The notes under the pieces are model-generated. The model saw nothing but the letters and a program-made list of their open reading frames with translations, did not search any database and was not told the DNA's origin. Below are positions 32,990 to 44,000 of a stretch of 64,000 nt of DNA, piece after piece. Made by a program: the position numbers and the translations under genes. Numbering within the stretch: position 1 is the first letter of the stretch; the number at the start of each line of letters is the position of its first letter. The stretch is from Heterobilharzia americana (lineage: Eukaryota > Platyhelminthes > Trematoda > Strigeidida > Schistosomatidae), in assembly GCA_944470555.2 (NCBI GenBank), contig OX104128.1, forward strand, positions 59,155,257-59,219,256, read 5' to 3'.

Positions 32990-33260
32990 TGAATACGGAT
33001 CATTTTTGATACTGATGGTGGCTAGCAGTGGAATCGACAGCGCATGTTTCGTCCCATCTGGGACTTATCAGCTGGATGTACTTGCCTGTCAGCGACTTTG
33101 TTCCCACCAAGACTCGGACCCAGGAACGCCAGAGCGTTATCCACTAAGTCATCGCATCACGATAGTGGCTTCTTATGTGAAGGGTATAGTCTATATGATG
33201 TTGCTCGTACTATCCCGTCGTTGATGAATACAAGCGACATCATAAATATGGATCATTGCC
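32990..33260 (-). repeat. Smalpha-like SINE (family A)
   Basis: Minus-strand tRNA-like head (A box within 33135-33160), hammerhead and tail CCACTGCTAGCC. Unit length fits the family. Confidence 0.7.
33028..33082 (-). ncRNA. Hammerhead ribozyme (family A), one core change
   Basis: Stem II GUCCC/GGGAC, GAAAC and GUC are good, but the core reads CUGAUAAG (G8 to A) and stem I 3' strand has lost CUG. Probably inactive. Confidence 0.55.
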
Positions 33261-33279
33261 AATAACAATAATAATCCAA

Positions 33280-33655
33280 TTTTAAGTTGGTATTCAACAC
33301 GAACTAACCACAGTTGGAAAACTGTTGAAAGGTTGAGAGCACTGAACAGCCGTTTTGTCTTAGGATGAGACTCAGCAGTGGGGACCTATGACCCCGTCAG
33401 GGGTCGAACCAAGAATCCTCAGGTCCCATGATGAGCATCTTACCATCGAGCCTCTAAATTGGAATGTAACGGTTTACATTTTGAATTCACGACATAGAGC
33501 AATTTTCATCTAACACCATCGTTGAGTACCTGTTCTCCCGACTTCTCAGTAGACGCTTGGATGAGTCCCATACTAGGACGAAACATCTATCTGGTGTTCC
33601 TAGGTTTTCAACTGTTCTCAGAATGATGTCAGTCTGTAGATGAATATACACTTGA
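33280..33655. mobile_element. Family B hammerhead element, decayed inverted copy
   Basis: Termini TTTTAAGTTGGTATTCAACA and GATGAATATACACTTGAAA. A minus-strand hammerhead relic (33330-33385) and a plus-strand one (33548-33600, core UGGAUGAG) are both mutated. The centre has TTCACGACATAGAGC. Confidence 0.7.
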
Positions 33656-34004
33656 AATCAATAAGTCCCGAAAAAATCTTCAAGATTGAATCACAACTCA
33701 ATACAATCCGAGTACATAGAATGCAAATCAGTTCAATAAATCTTCGTACACCAAGATATCATCCACATTCCTTTATGTGAAAGATGAAGAATTATTTGAG
33801 ATGCTGGAATTTCTTGCGTGAAAGTTGAATGGTTAAGTCAATAAATGCTATATGCGTATCATTTCCGAAATAATTTATCGCTTATCAAATGTAAGTGAGT
33901 ACATCAACACAATTTTATTCTCTAGACAATCAGCTAATTGCTTATTGCGTTACTACTGATGATGATGAAACTACCTTAATGGATGAAGAAAGTTTCGAAC
34001 CTAA

Positions 34005-34447
34005 GACTTATCAATTGAAAGTCAATTGCTTTGCTAACCTTAGGACTGGATGGAAGAAGCGGAAGGGTAGCCAGTATAATACGTAGGATTAAGGTTAGTT
34101 GTATCCAGTTAGCATCAGTTGGTGCATCACAACTCCTTAGGTGGGGTCCGAAAGATCACACAACCCAATGGGGCTTGAGACGTTATCACATGTGGATCGG
34201 AATCAAAACCAGTGGCGATCATGTTGTAGCTTCCTTCTATTTACTGCTGCCGCTGAAAAGTAATGAGTGTTTTGCTTTGAGTGTATCTTACTGGATTGCC
34301 TTTCTAATTATTGTTTTCTCATTGTGTTTTATTTTTACTCGCCTCTCTTCGCTTTATATCTTCATAATGTTGTTACCTTATTTTGTGTTGCGCATTTCTT
34401 GGTGCCCTGGCTGTACTACATTTGTGTTCTAGTAATGATAATAATAA
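34005..34447 (+). mobile_element. RTE-D 3' fragment
   Basis: GWKKRKGSQ and a WGPKDHTTQWGLR-like block, then a long tail ending CTAGTAATGATAATAATAAC. The same tail, reversed, ends the copy at 36105-37770. Confidence 0.75.
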
Positions 34448-34689
34448 CTGCTAGGATCAGTGAAACATAAAATCCTACTCTCTTTTTAGGTTAAGGCACA
34501 AAACATCCACTTACACTCTATGTACTTAAATGAAAGGAACTGCAAAATAACAACCAACAATTACGGATTTCAATAAAAAAAAACCACGTGTTACTCAAAA
34601 TGCATGTTGTTGCTAGTCTAAGGAATTCAAATCTGTTTACAATTTAAAGAATTCAGTTATGAATATATTTCATGTGTTACGAGAACACG

Positions 34690-34710
34690 CATATATATAT
34701 ATATATATAT
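34690..34710. repeat. AT microsatellite
   Basis: Uninterrupted (AT)n. Confidence 0.95.
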
Positions 34711-34868
34711 TCAAACAGCCTGAAAGTTGATATCGAAAGCCACTTTGAATGAAATGAAGCATCTTACGAAAACAGACTTACTTCATTAGTGAACACAAAT
34801 TACTATTGTTCTACAATAATCTCATGTCTTTAAGTAGTGTTTAAGGTAAAACCGTTAATGCCTTTGAT

Positions 34869-35207
34869 GTGAATACATTCGACTCCCGACAACTGGGTAA
34901 CAGATTCAAACCAACAACTAAGCATACTTTGGCTAGAATACCAGTGCTGTCATCAACCCTTCTTGGGGTACCTAAAACAAAGGGTTTCATTTCTATAGAA
35001 TCCATCTATAAACCTATTTTCCAGGATAGAAGGGAGTGTATTGTTTTTTGGAAGGGGAGAGAGACCTTTCCTAAATCCTTTCACCCCATTGGAAGGCAAT
35101 ATCAGCATAGTATAATTATTGGTCACTCGCAAGAAACATTTTACTGCTGTCATAAACCTGTCCAGTCAGAAATACTACTTCTCCTTCAGAATTCCATCAT
35201 AGTGTAG
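34869..35207 (+). CDS. Unrecognised 112-codon open frame
   Basis: Open on the plus strand, with a 66-codon frame also open on the minus strand. It is basic, mostly hydrophilic, with no membrane segment, signal peptide or motif recognised. It lies directly before a dispersed repeat (35225-35395) and may be part of a mobile element or chance. It has no visible splice context. Confidence 0.15.
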   Translation: MNTFDSRQLGNRFKPTTKHTLARIPVLSSTLLGVPKTKGFISIESIYKPIFQDRRECIVFWKGRETFPKSFHPIGRQYQHSIIIGHSQETFYCCHKPVQSEILLLLQNSIIV

Positions 35208-35224
35208 AAATCTACACTATAACG

Positions 35225-35395
35225 CCAACAGCGTTTAGCCTTGCCACTATCCGACTGACCTTTCTAGTACAGTAGGACATCAAGAGAAGAACCATCCTAC
35301 CTGGACGGTGACATGCCAGCTCATCCATCACTTTAAGGTAGCAGTTATCGGTTAGGGAGGATTAGCCCTAGCATATCACTTACAGCTTACAAAAA
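35225..35395 (+). repeat. Unclassified dispersed repeat (family E)
   Basis: Blocks CCACTATCCGACTGACCTTT, CAGCTCATCCATCACTTTAA and GCAGTTATCGGTTAGGG align with 28540-28705. Confidence 0.6.
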
Positions 35396-35774
35396 GTATG
35401 TTTGACTGTTATGCAGTACAATCTGATTACTATTAAACATAAAATACAATCTACCTCTATGTTTGGCATTCTTCAAATGCAACGCAAAACATGCTTAGTA
35501 TTATAAATTTATCCTCAATCCAACAATACGTTGTTAGTGTAGAAACCAAAAAACGTGATATATATTTTATAGACGCTAACATAGTTGAATTTTATTTTCT
35601 TAGTATGAATAATAGAAACCTTTTACTTTTTTCTACTTGGATATCAGTCTTTTTCTGACTATTTGTTGTTTGCAATTTCTATGCCAGATTCTACGGTGTA
35701 TTGATTTATCAATTCTGAGTTAAAATGGTCCATTGTAGCAGAAACGATAAAAAGTCATAAGGATCTGACCTACG

Positions 35775-35809
35775 CGCACAAAAAAATATATCAAAGATAT
35801 TTTTGTGCG
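35775..35809. repeat. Hairpin-forming inverted repeat
   Basis: CGCACAAAAAAATATATC faces GATATTTTTGTGCG across a 3-4 base loop. Terminator-like in shape, but no transcript is known here. Confidence 0.6.
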
Positions 35810-36104
35810 AAGTATGTCAAGCAAATAACTTGCATTTCAGGTTAAATAACTCTAAGCAAATTTTATGTTTTTGTCTCCGTAGTATATTAAGTTGTATCTA
35901 GACAGGTCATGATGTGTTCTGACGGTTGGTGCAAACCTAAGGCGTAAATCGATTGATTCATTATTATCATTATTATTATGTATTGAGGGTAATTCAAGCT
36001 TATTAATAATATGATTAGTAATAGGGTCCTAAAGGAAATCGTAGAAATAGAGAATGTTCCCACTGAGAAGAAACTATTTTGATGTGGTTAAACGTGAACT
36101 AGGT

Positions 36105-37770
36105 TTATTATTATTAGATTACAAACATGGTGCAGCAAGAACACGAAGAATTGCGCTACACAAAATAATTTAACAATATTATGAAGATATAAAGTGAAGG
36201 GAAGTGGTTAGATGAAAAAGAAAAACACAATAAGAACAGAATGATAAGAAAGGCAGTTCAGTAAGATACATTCAAAACAAAATATCCATTACTATCCAGC
36301 AGCAGAAGACGGATGGAAGTCACAACATGACCAGCACTGGTATTGATTCTCAGCTATATCTGACAACGTCTCAAGCTCCAGTGCTTTGTGTGGTCTCTCG
36401 GACCCTACCTACGGAGCGGTAACTCACCAACAGATGCTCATTCGATACAATTATCCTTCATCCCATGGACCATCCCTCCGCTTCTTCTATCCAGTCCCAG
36501 GGTTAGCAAACAATGAACAGTAAAGGTATTGGGACGACATGTGTAACATATATCCAAACTACCGAACCCCGTGTTTCCAGATGATTTAAATTATTGAATG
36601 ATAATCTTCATCATGCCCAAACACACGCTGTTGTACCTCAGAATCATTTACATATTGCTGCCACTGGATACGAGCAATTCTACGGAGTCAGCGGCGACCG
36701 AACCCATCCTCAGCTTGCAGAGGCCAGGTTTCAGAGAACAGAACAGAAATCCTCGCACCGGAACGTTATAAAACCTAACTCTCACGGTCAGAATAACGTC
36801 ACGACGGTGCCAAAGATGGCCCCAGATTGGCGTATGCCGTTTTGGCTTTCGACATGCAGTTAGAAATTGCATCCCTCACACAACTACCCAGATAATACAC
36901 GAACAAATTTTCAATTATTTCTAAAAGCTCACCACAGAGGATGAGCTGAAACACAGGCTCCTGTTAGTCTTCCAAAAGCACTTTGCACTTCAATGGCGTA
37001 AAGCGCCATACTTACGGACACTAATCCCCCAACCGATTAAGTGCGATTTCAATAGCCGGTGTGCATTGTCCATATATTCAAGGTCGAATAGCAGTTCTCC
37101 GGGTAGTAGACCTGTATCACCATCATAGCTATCTCAAGAATGTCATCAGTAGCAAAGTTAAAGACGAATGGAGAAATCTGGTAACCCTGCCTAACCCCAC
37201 CGCTGATTTTTAACAATGGAGACAAGCGGTTGTATGCCGTCACTCTACCTGAAGTGTTATACATAAGGATTTCAAGATGTTTAAAAATTCCTCAGAGATG
37301 TCCCTCTCCAACAGACAATTCCAGAGTACAGGTCTGTTCAATGAATCGAAAGCACCCCTAATGTTAAGAAAAACAACGATTGTTGGCCTGCAATACGTGT
37401 GGCGATTTTCAAGCATCTGGCGGAAGGTAAATACATGGTCAATACACCCACGACCTGGTCCTCGCAAATTACTTTCCTCACGTGTTTTACAAAGTCTGCG
37501 AAGTATGATAGTAGCCAATATTTTCCAAGCGACTGGTAACAGACTAATACCTCGAAAATTGTCACATACATTACGTAGACCCTTTTTAAAGATGAGCATG
37601 AAGATAGCCTGTCTCAAACAACCTAGTCAGCCCCCTGACTACAGTCGTTCCTCCATCTTTAAAAAGCACCGGGGGTAATTTGTCTGGACCAGGTGCCTTT
37701 TAGTATTTCAAAACTTGTAGTTCCTTATGGACCTCCGCTTTGTTACGTCGGTCAGTGGTAACTAGGTAGT
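36105..37770 (-). mobile_element. RTE-D retrotransposon, RT to 3' end
   Basis: Minus-strand blocks: LPPVLFKDGGTT-like, LIFKKGLRNVCDNFRGISLL, GPGRGCIDHVFTFRQMLENR, IVVFLNIRGAFDSLNRPVLW (motif A, first Asp lost), GGVRQGYQISPFVFNFATDD (motif B), then a degenerate thumb and 3' domain. The tail ends near 36107 with AATAATAATAAAC. Frames are broken at several places and motif A has Asn in place of the catalytic Asp. Confidence 0.82.
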
Positions 37771-38766
37771 GTTGGGAGATATGATCAACTTAAAGGAAGT
37801 TAACTACATTGAAGGATTGGTTCACACTGAAGAGTAACAGCGTTTATTTCGCCTCAGTTTATTCAAATAGGTTTTAAATTCACCAAATGCAACTGAGGAA
37901 ATTAACATCGATGTGACCATTTAAACTCCATAACAGTTTTGAATTTTCACATCACAATGATAAATTCTATAATGCCATTATGCAAGAAGTGATTCTCTAA
38001 AACCTGACGGAGAATTTTAACCAAAACTGGGATCATAAACTTATTTCGACTCAAGCTTTGTAAAATAAAAGATATTATAATTCCAATTAGATAAAAAAAA
38101 ATTTGGTTCATCTATCCCTTTGCAATGATTAAGAGGTCAAATACATTAGGTCAAAGTACTCGACCAGGATCAGTTGGGCTGTATAAGCACAAATCCTAAA
38201 ATACATCAAGATTGGTAAGTTCTAATAAGATGAGGAACCTATAGAATAGCTCAACAATAGCCACCTAGACGACTGTATACAATAGGATGAGATAGAATGA
38301 TACCGTTAAAAAAAACTTAGTTGTATGGACAGAGAAGTTGATAACTGGATCTTTGTTTATTGAATCAACACCAACAACAGGAATGACTCAGCAACAGTTC
38401 CAGATATATGGTGAATTTCACCACCGCCATCATGAAGAGGGCAAAAGGAATAAGAGTCATGTAAACTATGTCTCAAAGTCTTGACATCAATTTACACCAT
38501 ATAAATAGTGTCTAAAACGTTATTTAGTAAATAATATTGCTCCACTGTATGATACATTGAATAAATAAACTAAGATGGAATCAGAAAAGTATATTTCAAA
38601 TAATAGCAATGAGATTCTTGTACAAAAAAAACATACAGCTAACTGATGCAATTTAGTGGACGTATTCAGCATCAAATATAATTTGACTAACCTTAATTAT
38701 TGATATTCTCAAATAAGAATTGCACATTGTAATGCATTATATTTTATAAAATGGATTTCACTTACT
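37771..38766. other. No gene seen
   Basis: AT-rich. No open frame or repeat recognised. Confidence 0.5.
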
Positions 38767-39540
38767 TGGGGAGTTGAACCAGGAAAGGGGCTGGTTACTG
38801 ATAAAGTCTCAGCTGGGATATAGAAGACCTGTTTGGTATTTATCAACTTACGTCAACTCTATCTATCAAAAGATGAGTATGCTGTCCTGCAATCGGTTCT
38901 GTCCTCTTACACTGTTGTGAGACATGACCGTTAAAAGTAGAAAATATGAACTAGTTACAGGTTTGCGATCATAGGTGTAGCACAGCTAACAATTGGTGGA
39001 ATCACCATGGAAGCAATGTTGTGGTTAAGCGAAGGGTACTAAGCGAGACGCGAAAGTTCGTGAGTGATTTTTTGAACCTCAATCGACTGAGGTGGCTGGC
39101 TTGGATATGTACTGTGTGTGTCGAGTCACCACCTACCTCGACGTGCCATACTAGAGGAAGTTGGATTAGATTGGAAAACGGTTCACGGTAGCTAGACCAA
39201 GATGTGACATCAGTTCACGAAGTCTCTAGTGGTTCAAGTTGTGTGCATGGAGGGAGGGGGGAAGTAGACTACCTGGTTGGAGTCCCATGGAAGAAAGGAA
39301 TCAGTAGTTGAGGACCCTTGTTGACATAGCTAAAAACGGTCACAGTAGTGCAGATATATTCACTCTTTGACGTCTTCTAGAGTTTGAATATTCGCGCTAA
39401 CTTTTGTCTTCAAATTATTTATTCTCCCACACAACTTTATCTACTTTTATATGAGTTTTTTCTATTCACTTGTTCCTTGTATACTAGTGTGATATGTAGC
39501 AACCTGAACCGATGGACCTGTCTGAGAGGTCTTGCATGGG
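38767..39540 (+). mobile_element. RTE-C 3' fragment
   Basis: LLHCCETXPLKVENMN-like block, then a mutated RRVLSETRKFVSDFLNLNRL block, RRTILEEVGLDWK and the 3' tail with CTTGTTCCTTGTATACTAGT. Several frameshifts. Confidence 0.75.
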
Positions 39541-40012
39541 TTTCATATCTATCGGTCTATCTTTTAAAATAATAAAAATAAACGAAACTGGTGTATTGAA
39601 AGTAGCGTAAAAGTTGGCGTACTGTTTTTATGATGAATACAACTTGTTGCATTGTAATTTAAAAAATAACACAATGAATAAAAATTATGTTGAATAGTTA
39701 TGAACAGATTTTTGCGATTGGAATAAAAGTTGTTCACGGTTTGTAAGATTCGACTTTTGAATATCGACTAGATCACCGCTGAGTATACTGAATTCCACTC
39801 ACAATAACATCTTTGAGTCTAACAATGAACAAAAGTGAGTTAGTTAGTCAGTAAGTGATAATACTAATGAAGAAATTTTATGTTCCTCCACCCATCGAGT
39901 CTTCATTTTGGTCTTTGACAATTAATTTTGTATTTTTGAGATAAATGGAGATTTTGATTTAGAGGTAGTATTCATCATGGACTGATATCAGTTGGGGAAG
40001 GATTGAAAATCA

Positions 40013-40068
40013 GGGAGCACTAGACGGCTGTTTCGTCCTAGTAAGGGACTCCTCAGCAGTTCACACCC
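40013..40068 (-). ncRNA. Hammerhead ribozyme (family B), core intact
   Basis: CUGAGGAG, stem II GUCC/GGAC, GAAAC and GUC are present. Stem III has one A-C mismatch and stem I starts with a G-U pair. Confidence 0.68.
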
Positions 40069-40370
40069 ACGACCCCGCTAGGCATCGAAATCAGGACCTT
40101 CAGGTTTCATGAATACTACCTCGAAATTAAAATCTTTATTCATTTTATAAATACTGCATAGTGCTCATCAGTGGCATGCTTCTAGTTGGATATCATGAAG
40201 TTGTAATGAGTTGTGACCTGTGGGGAAGGGAAGCGGATGCCAACTAAAGACCTTGGGTGACAGTCACGTTATATCGTGAATTGACAGGAAATGGAAACCG
40301 TGAAGCAATGGTTAACGTGTTCGCCGTGAAGCCTGAAAGTCCTCAGTTCAATCCCTAGCCATGTCAGGAG

Positions 40371-40430
40371 TGTGTACTGCTGAGGAGTCCCACACTAGGA
40401 TGAGACAGCTGTCGAATGCTGCCAGGTTTT
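40371..40430 (+). ncRNA. Hammerhead ribozyme (family B), core-damaged
   Basis: The GAAAC box reads GAGAC and stem II closes with a G-U pair. Probably inactive. Confidence 0.55.
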
Positions 40431-40561
40431 CAATGGTTCCCCAATTGATGTCAGTCCGTGGATGAATACTACCTCCGAATTAATTTTGTAGTTATGGTCA
40501 CATTGACTGACTAAAACTATTTACACAGTAGATAAAAAATGAGGAATGTTCTAAAATAGAA

Positions 40562-40670
40562 TTTCAAACTGTGTAATAATTGAAGGTGAAATGAAAATTT
40601 CGATCGCGGCTGGATTCGAACCAGCGACCACAGTGTGCTTTATCAACTAAGCTAAGAGGGAATTTACAAA
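40562..40670 (-). repeat. tRNA-like SINE remnant (family D)
   Basis: Minus-strand AGCTTAGTTGATAAAGCAC and GGTTCGAATCCAGCC. The same repeat as at 11446-11545. Confidence 0.6.
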
Positions 40671-40888
40671 GAGAATACTGGGCTAAGAATGATTGTCTTC
40701 CATAAAAAGAAAAAGAAGTTAAATAATGATAATAAACCAACAATTTAGCCTAAATCACTAAAATAAGGACTGTTCCAAAACACATAGATCAATGAAAGAA
40801 GATTCATCATACATATTAATATAGGGCATAAATGCAAAATTAGCATTAAAGAGAAAAGTTAACTAAAATAATAATGATAACTAATTGA

Positions 40889-41071
40889 TTATAATACTGT
40901 TTTTGAAAATATATTTAAACCGAGAAGTTTTAATTCATCTGGATAAAATTTTAAACCAATCGGTTTACAATCACCAACAGTTAAACGATAATTAGCTAGT
41001 TTAACTAAACCATGATAATGAACTAAGGCGGCAGCTACAACGAATACATGAAATATTTGATGACTTTGAAA
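40889..41071 (-). CDS. PAQR gene exon 5 (TM7 and C-terminus)
   Basis: This exon encodes residues 307-366: FQSHQIFHVFVVAAALVHYH, the last helix with zinc ligands His310 and His314, then a 40-residue tail. The tail is longer than and unlike the vertebrate C-terminus. The acceptor is TTTACAG and the stop is TAA. It is about 70 percent identical over its first 35 residues to the plus-strand exon at 16549-16734, marking two paralogues. Confidence 0.94.
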   Translation of the reverse strand, partial: FQSHQIFHVFVVAAALVHYHGLVKLANYRLTVGDCKPIGLKFYPDELKLLGLNIFSKTVL

Positions 41072-44000
41072 CTGTAAACAGAAAGAAAGAAAAAAACAAA
41101 CTTATATTAACATTAGTTGAAATGGAAACAGACAATTAAAGATATTCAATTGCATAGAAATGTACTCACGACAAATTTCGGCACACTCATGCAGTATGCA
41201 GTGAGCCATATCTCTATAATATAAAAAAACTAATGATATTGATGAAAAAACCCTAGAAGATATGCATTTCACCAATGATAATTTACGTCTAATGTCTCAC
41301 AAACTTGAAGATCTATAGGCGAAAACTAACAAGCTGACAGAAGAGGTGAGGCAGCAAAGATGAGACTTCCTTCAGGTGATTGTAGAGAAGACACAGGTGA
41401 TGAGGATACCCAACAACAAAAACATGCACTAATCGCCAGCAACAGGAGAAATATAAAGCAACTTGTCTCTTTCACCTACCTAGCTACATAAATAGTATCG
41501 TTCAACTACACGCGGCAGCACAAATGAAGATGTCAAAACCAGCATTCCAAACACAGCAAGACAACCCTTCCTTCAATAATCCAAAATCAATGTGGAGATC
41601 TACTGCACTGCACTGCATTCAGAATAAAGCATGAACAACATCCGGATTTTCAACACTAAGTCACTCAAGTCAGTGAGTTCTCCTATGTGATGTTGAGCGA
41701 CTTGGCACGTTACGAAAAGCATTTCCAACAAACTGCAGACATACATCAACAACTGCTACCTACGCTAGCTCAATACTGAACATCAGATCACATGGCCACA
41801 AAGAATAAGCAACAAGGAACTCACTCCAACTGGCAACGAACCAACCAACCAACTAACCAACAACCTAATGCCTAACAAGTATGCAGAAGAAGAAGGTGGA
41901 GGTGGATTGGATTGGACATACACTGAGAAGACGATTTGGAGACATCATGCGTCAAGTTAGACCATCGAGTGGAACCCAAATGGGAAACGATGAGTTGGGC
42001 GTCCGAGTATGATATGGAGGAGATCATGTGAGGAAGAAATGAAAGCTTGTGGGCAGTCGTGGGGCCAGGTTAAAAAGACTGCAGAGAAGAGAGTGAAATG
42101 GCGACGTGCTACTGAGGCCATAAGTTCCACTGGAAACCTAAGGGACAAATAATAATAATCATAACACTACCTGGCTCCTCAAAACCTCGACAGGCGTAAT
42201 GGGGTTCGAACCCATGACCTATTGATTGGAAGTCAACTGCCTCCCTAAAGAAAGGAGTTGCAAATCCACTAAAGATTTGAAATCAAATTGTATGAGGCAT
42301 ACTTTGTGATTTAAATAATCGATTTTCAACCACTGGTTCAGATTTTTCACATGTATTCTTATTGATTCTAGTCTCTATAGTAATCATCGATATTCAATGC
42401 AATCGGTACACTCTATAGGTTGATACAAAAACGCGAATTAAGACTTTGTGCCGATTAACATACATTTATAGGAAAAAATGTTTGCAGTTATCATGAAAAC
42501 TAAGTATATTAAATCCATTAAAAGTGATTTCCTTCAAAAAATTGAATTATACACACCAACTTATTGTATACTGAATAACATTCTGTATCTAGCCACTGAA
42601 ATGGAAATTGTTTTTTCCAGAGTGTTCTTCATTGGTACCTCGTTGAACAACAGAGACTGGGTCGGTTGAGCCCACAGCCCGATTCAACTACTTGGGAAGT
42701 AGGATCAGAAATGATGGGTCAGTCAGTGATCGAAGATATTTCTGCAAGGATACAAAGAACTTGCATAGCTTTCACCAACTTAGTGTCATTTATAGCGCTG
42801 TCGTGATATCTGATGACCTATTAAAAGTCGAGTGTACTGAGCTGCAGTTAACTCTGTTCGACTATGAAACATGCTCATTAAAGGTAGAGGACATCACAAG
42901 GCTTTAGATGTTCGTAGCATATACCATGTCATGGTATCACTACGTCAGTAACCTAGAATTGAGGTGTAGAGTTCTAGGAAGGAGAGGAAAGTCAGTTGAT
43001 GACATTGTGAACCTTTATCGGCTGAGGCGGCTGAGACATGTGTCACGCACGCCTAGCCACCGTATACCACACCGCACAATGATAGCTGAAGTCGGTCCAT
43101 ACTGGAGGATGGTTAGAAGCAGCCAGAATAAAACAAGACATCAGTCCCTAAAATTTTTGACTGTTGGCGTCTGAATAGTGTGTGGAAGTGCAAACTTACC
43201 CGTTGTGATCAGCGTGGCAAGAGAAACCGCTGATTGGAGACTCTAGACAGTGTGCTAAAACTGTTTGTGCGTACAGCCAGGCCCGAGTTACGTCGGACAA
43301 GTTGTAGTACCACAATCATTAGTGAGTGCAACTCTGGAGAAAGTCTACATTGATTTGCGGCATAAAGGTATCAACAAAATTATACAAGTGATTGCATGCT
43401 GCTACTGGTGACCACATCAGTAGACGGATGTTCGAAATTTTGTCCAGAGCTGCACAACATGTAGTCGTATTAAGAACTCTCTAAGAAGACCATCAGCACC
43501 CTTGGTTAGCGTGAAGGATGGCTTTCCGAATAAGGTAATAGGTGTGGACATTGTCGGGCCGCAATGCGAGACAATGAAAGCAGATAAATGTATCCTTGGC
43601 ATGGTGGATTACTTCACTAAATGGTGCGAAGCCATGTTGATAGACAGGATCAGTACCAATACTGTCGCTAAGGCAATCTTCGATTGCTGGATTGCTAAAT
43701 GGGGAACTTCGGAGCAATTGGATTCTCATCAGCCCTGAAATTCGCAAAGTCTATTGGTGAGGGAAATATGCCACATGTGCAATAAAAACTCTATTTAAGA
43801 GTGAAAGCAAAAACCATAACTGACCCAAATATCAAAACGTCCAGGAAATATTCTTTCAGGTACACGTACAGCATAAATTGTGGCTCCACTTAAATACAAA
43901 ATCGCCATTAGAACAAGCCAACCCAAAGAACCTTGAAAAATGGAATTATGGAATCCATCCAGTATTACTGTATGCATACATGGAATAACCCCTGAAAGAC

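Larger units (their letters stand above)
39960..40480. mobile_element. Family B hammerhead element, long inverted copy
   Basis: Left end AGAGGTAGTATTCATCATGG, right end GATGAATACTACCTCC. It has a minus-strand hammerhead in the left arm, a plus-strand one in the right arm, and a second internal terminus at about 40110-40135 (CATGAATACTACCTCGAAAT). The last suggests insertion or recombination of two family members. Confidence 0.75.

Noticed and set aside
34031..34432. 133-codon open frame with hydrophobic end, looks like a membrane protein
   Set aside because: The first part is an RTE-D 3' domain in a shifted frame and the hydrophobic part is its T-rich 3' tail, shared with 36105-36260.
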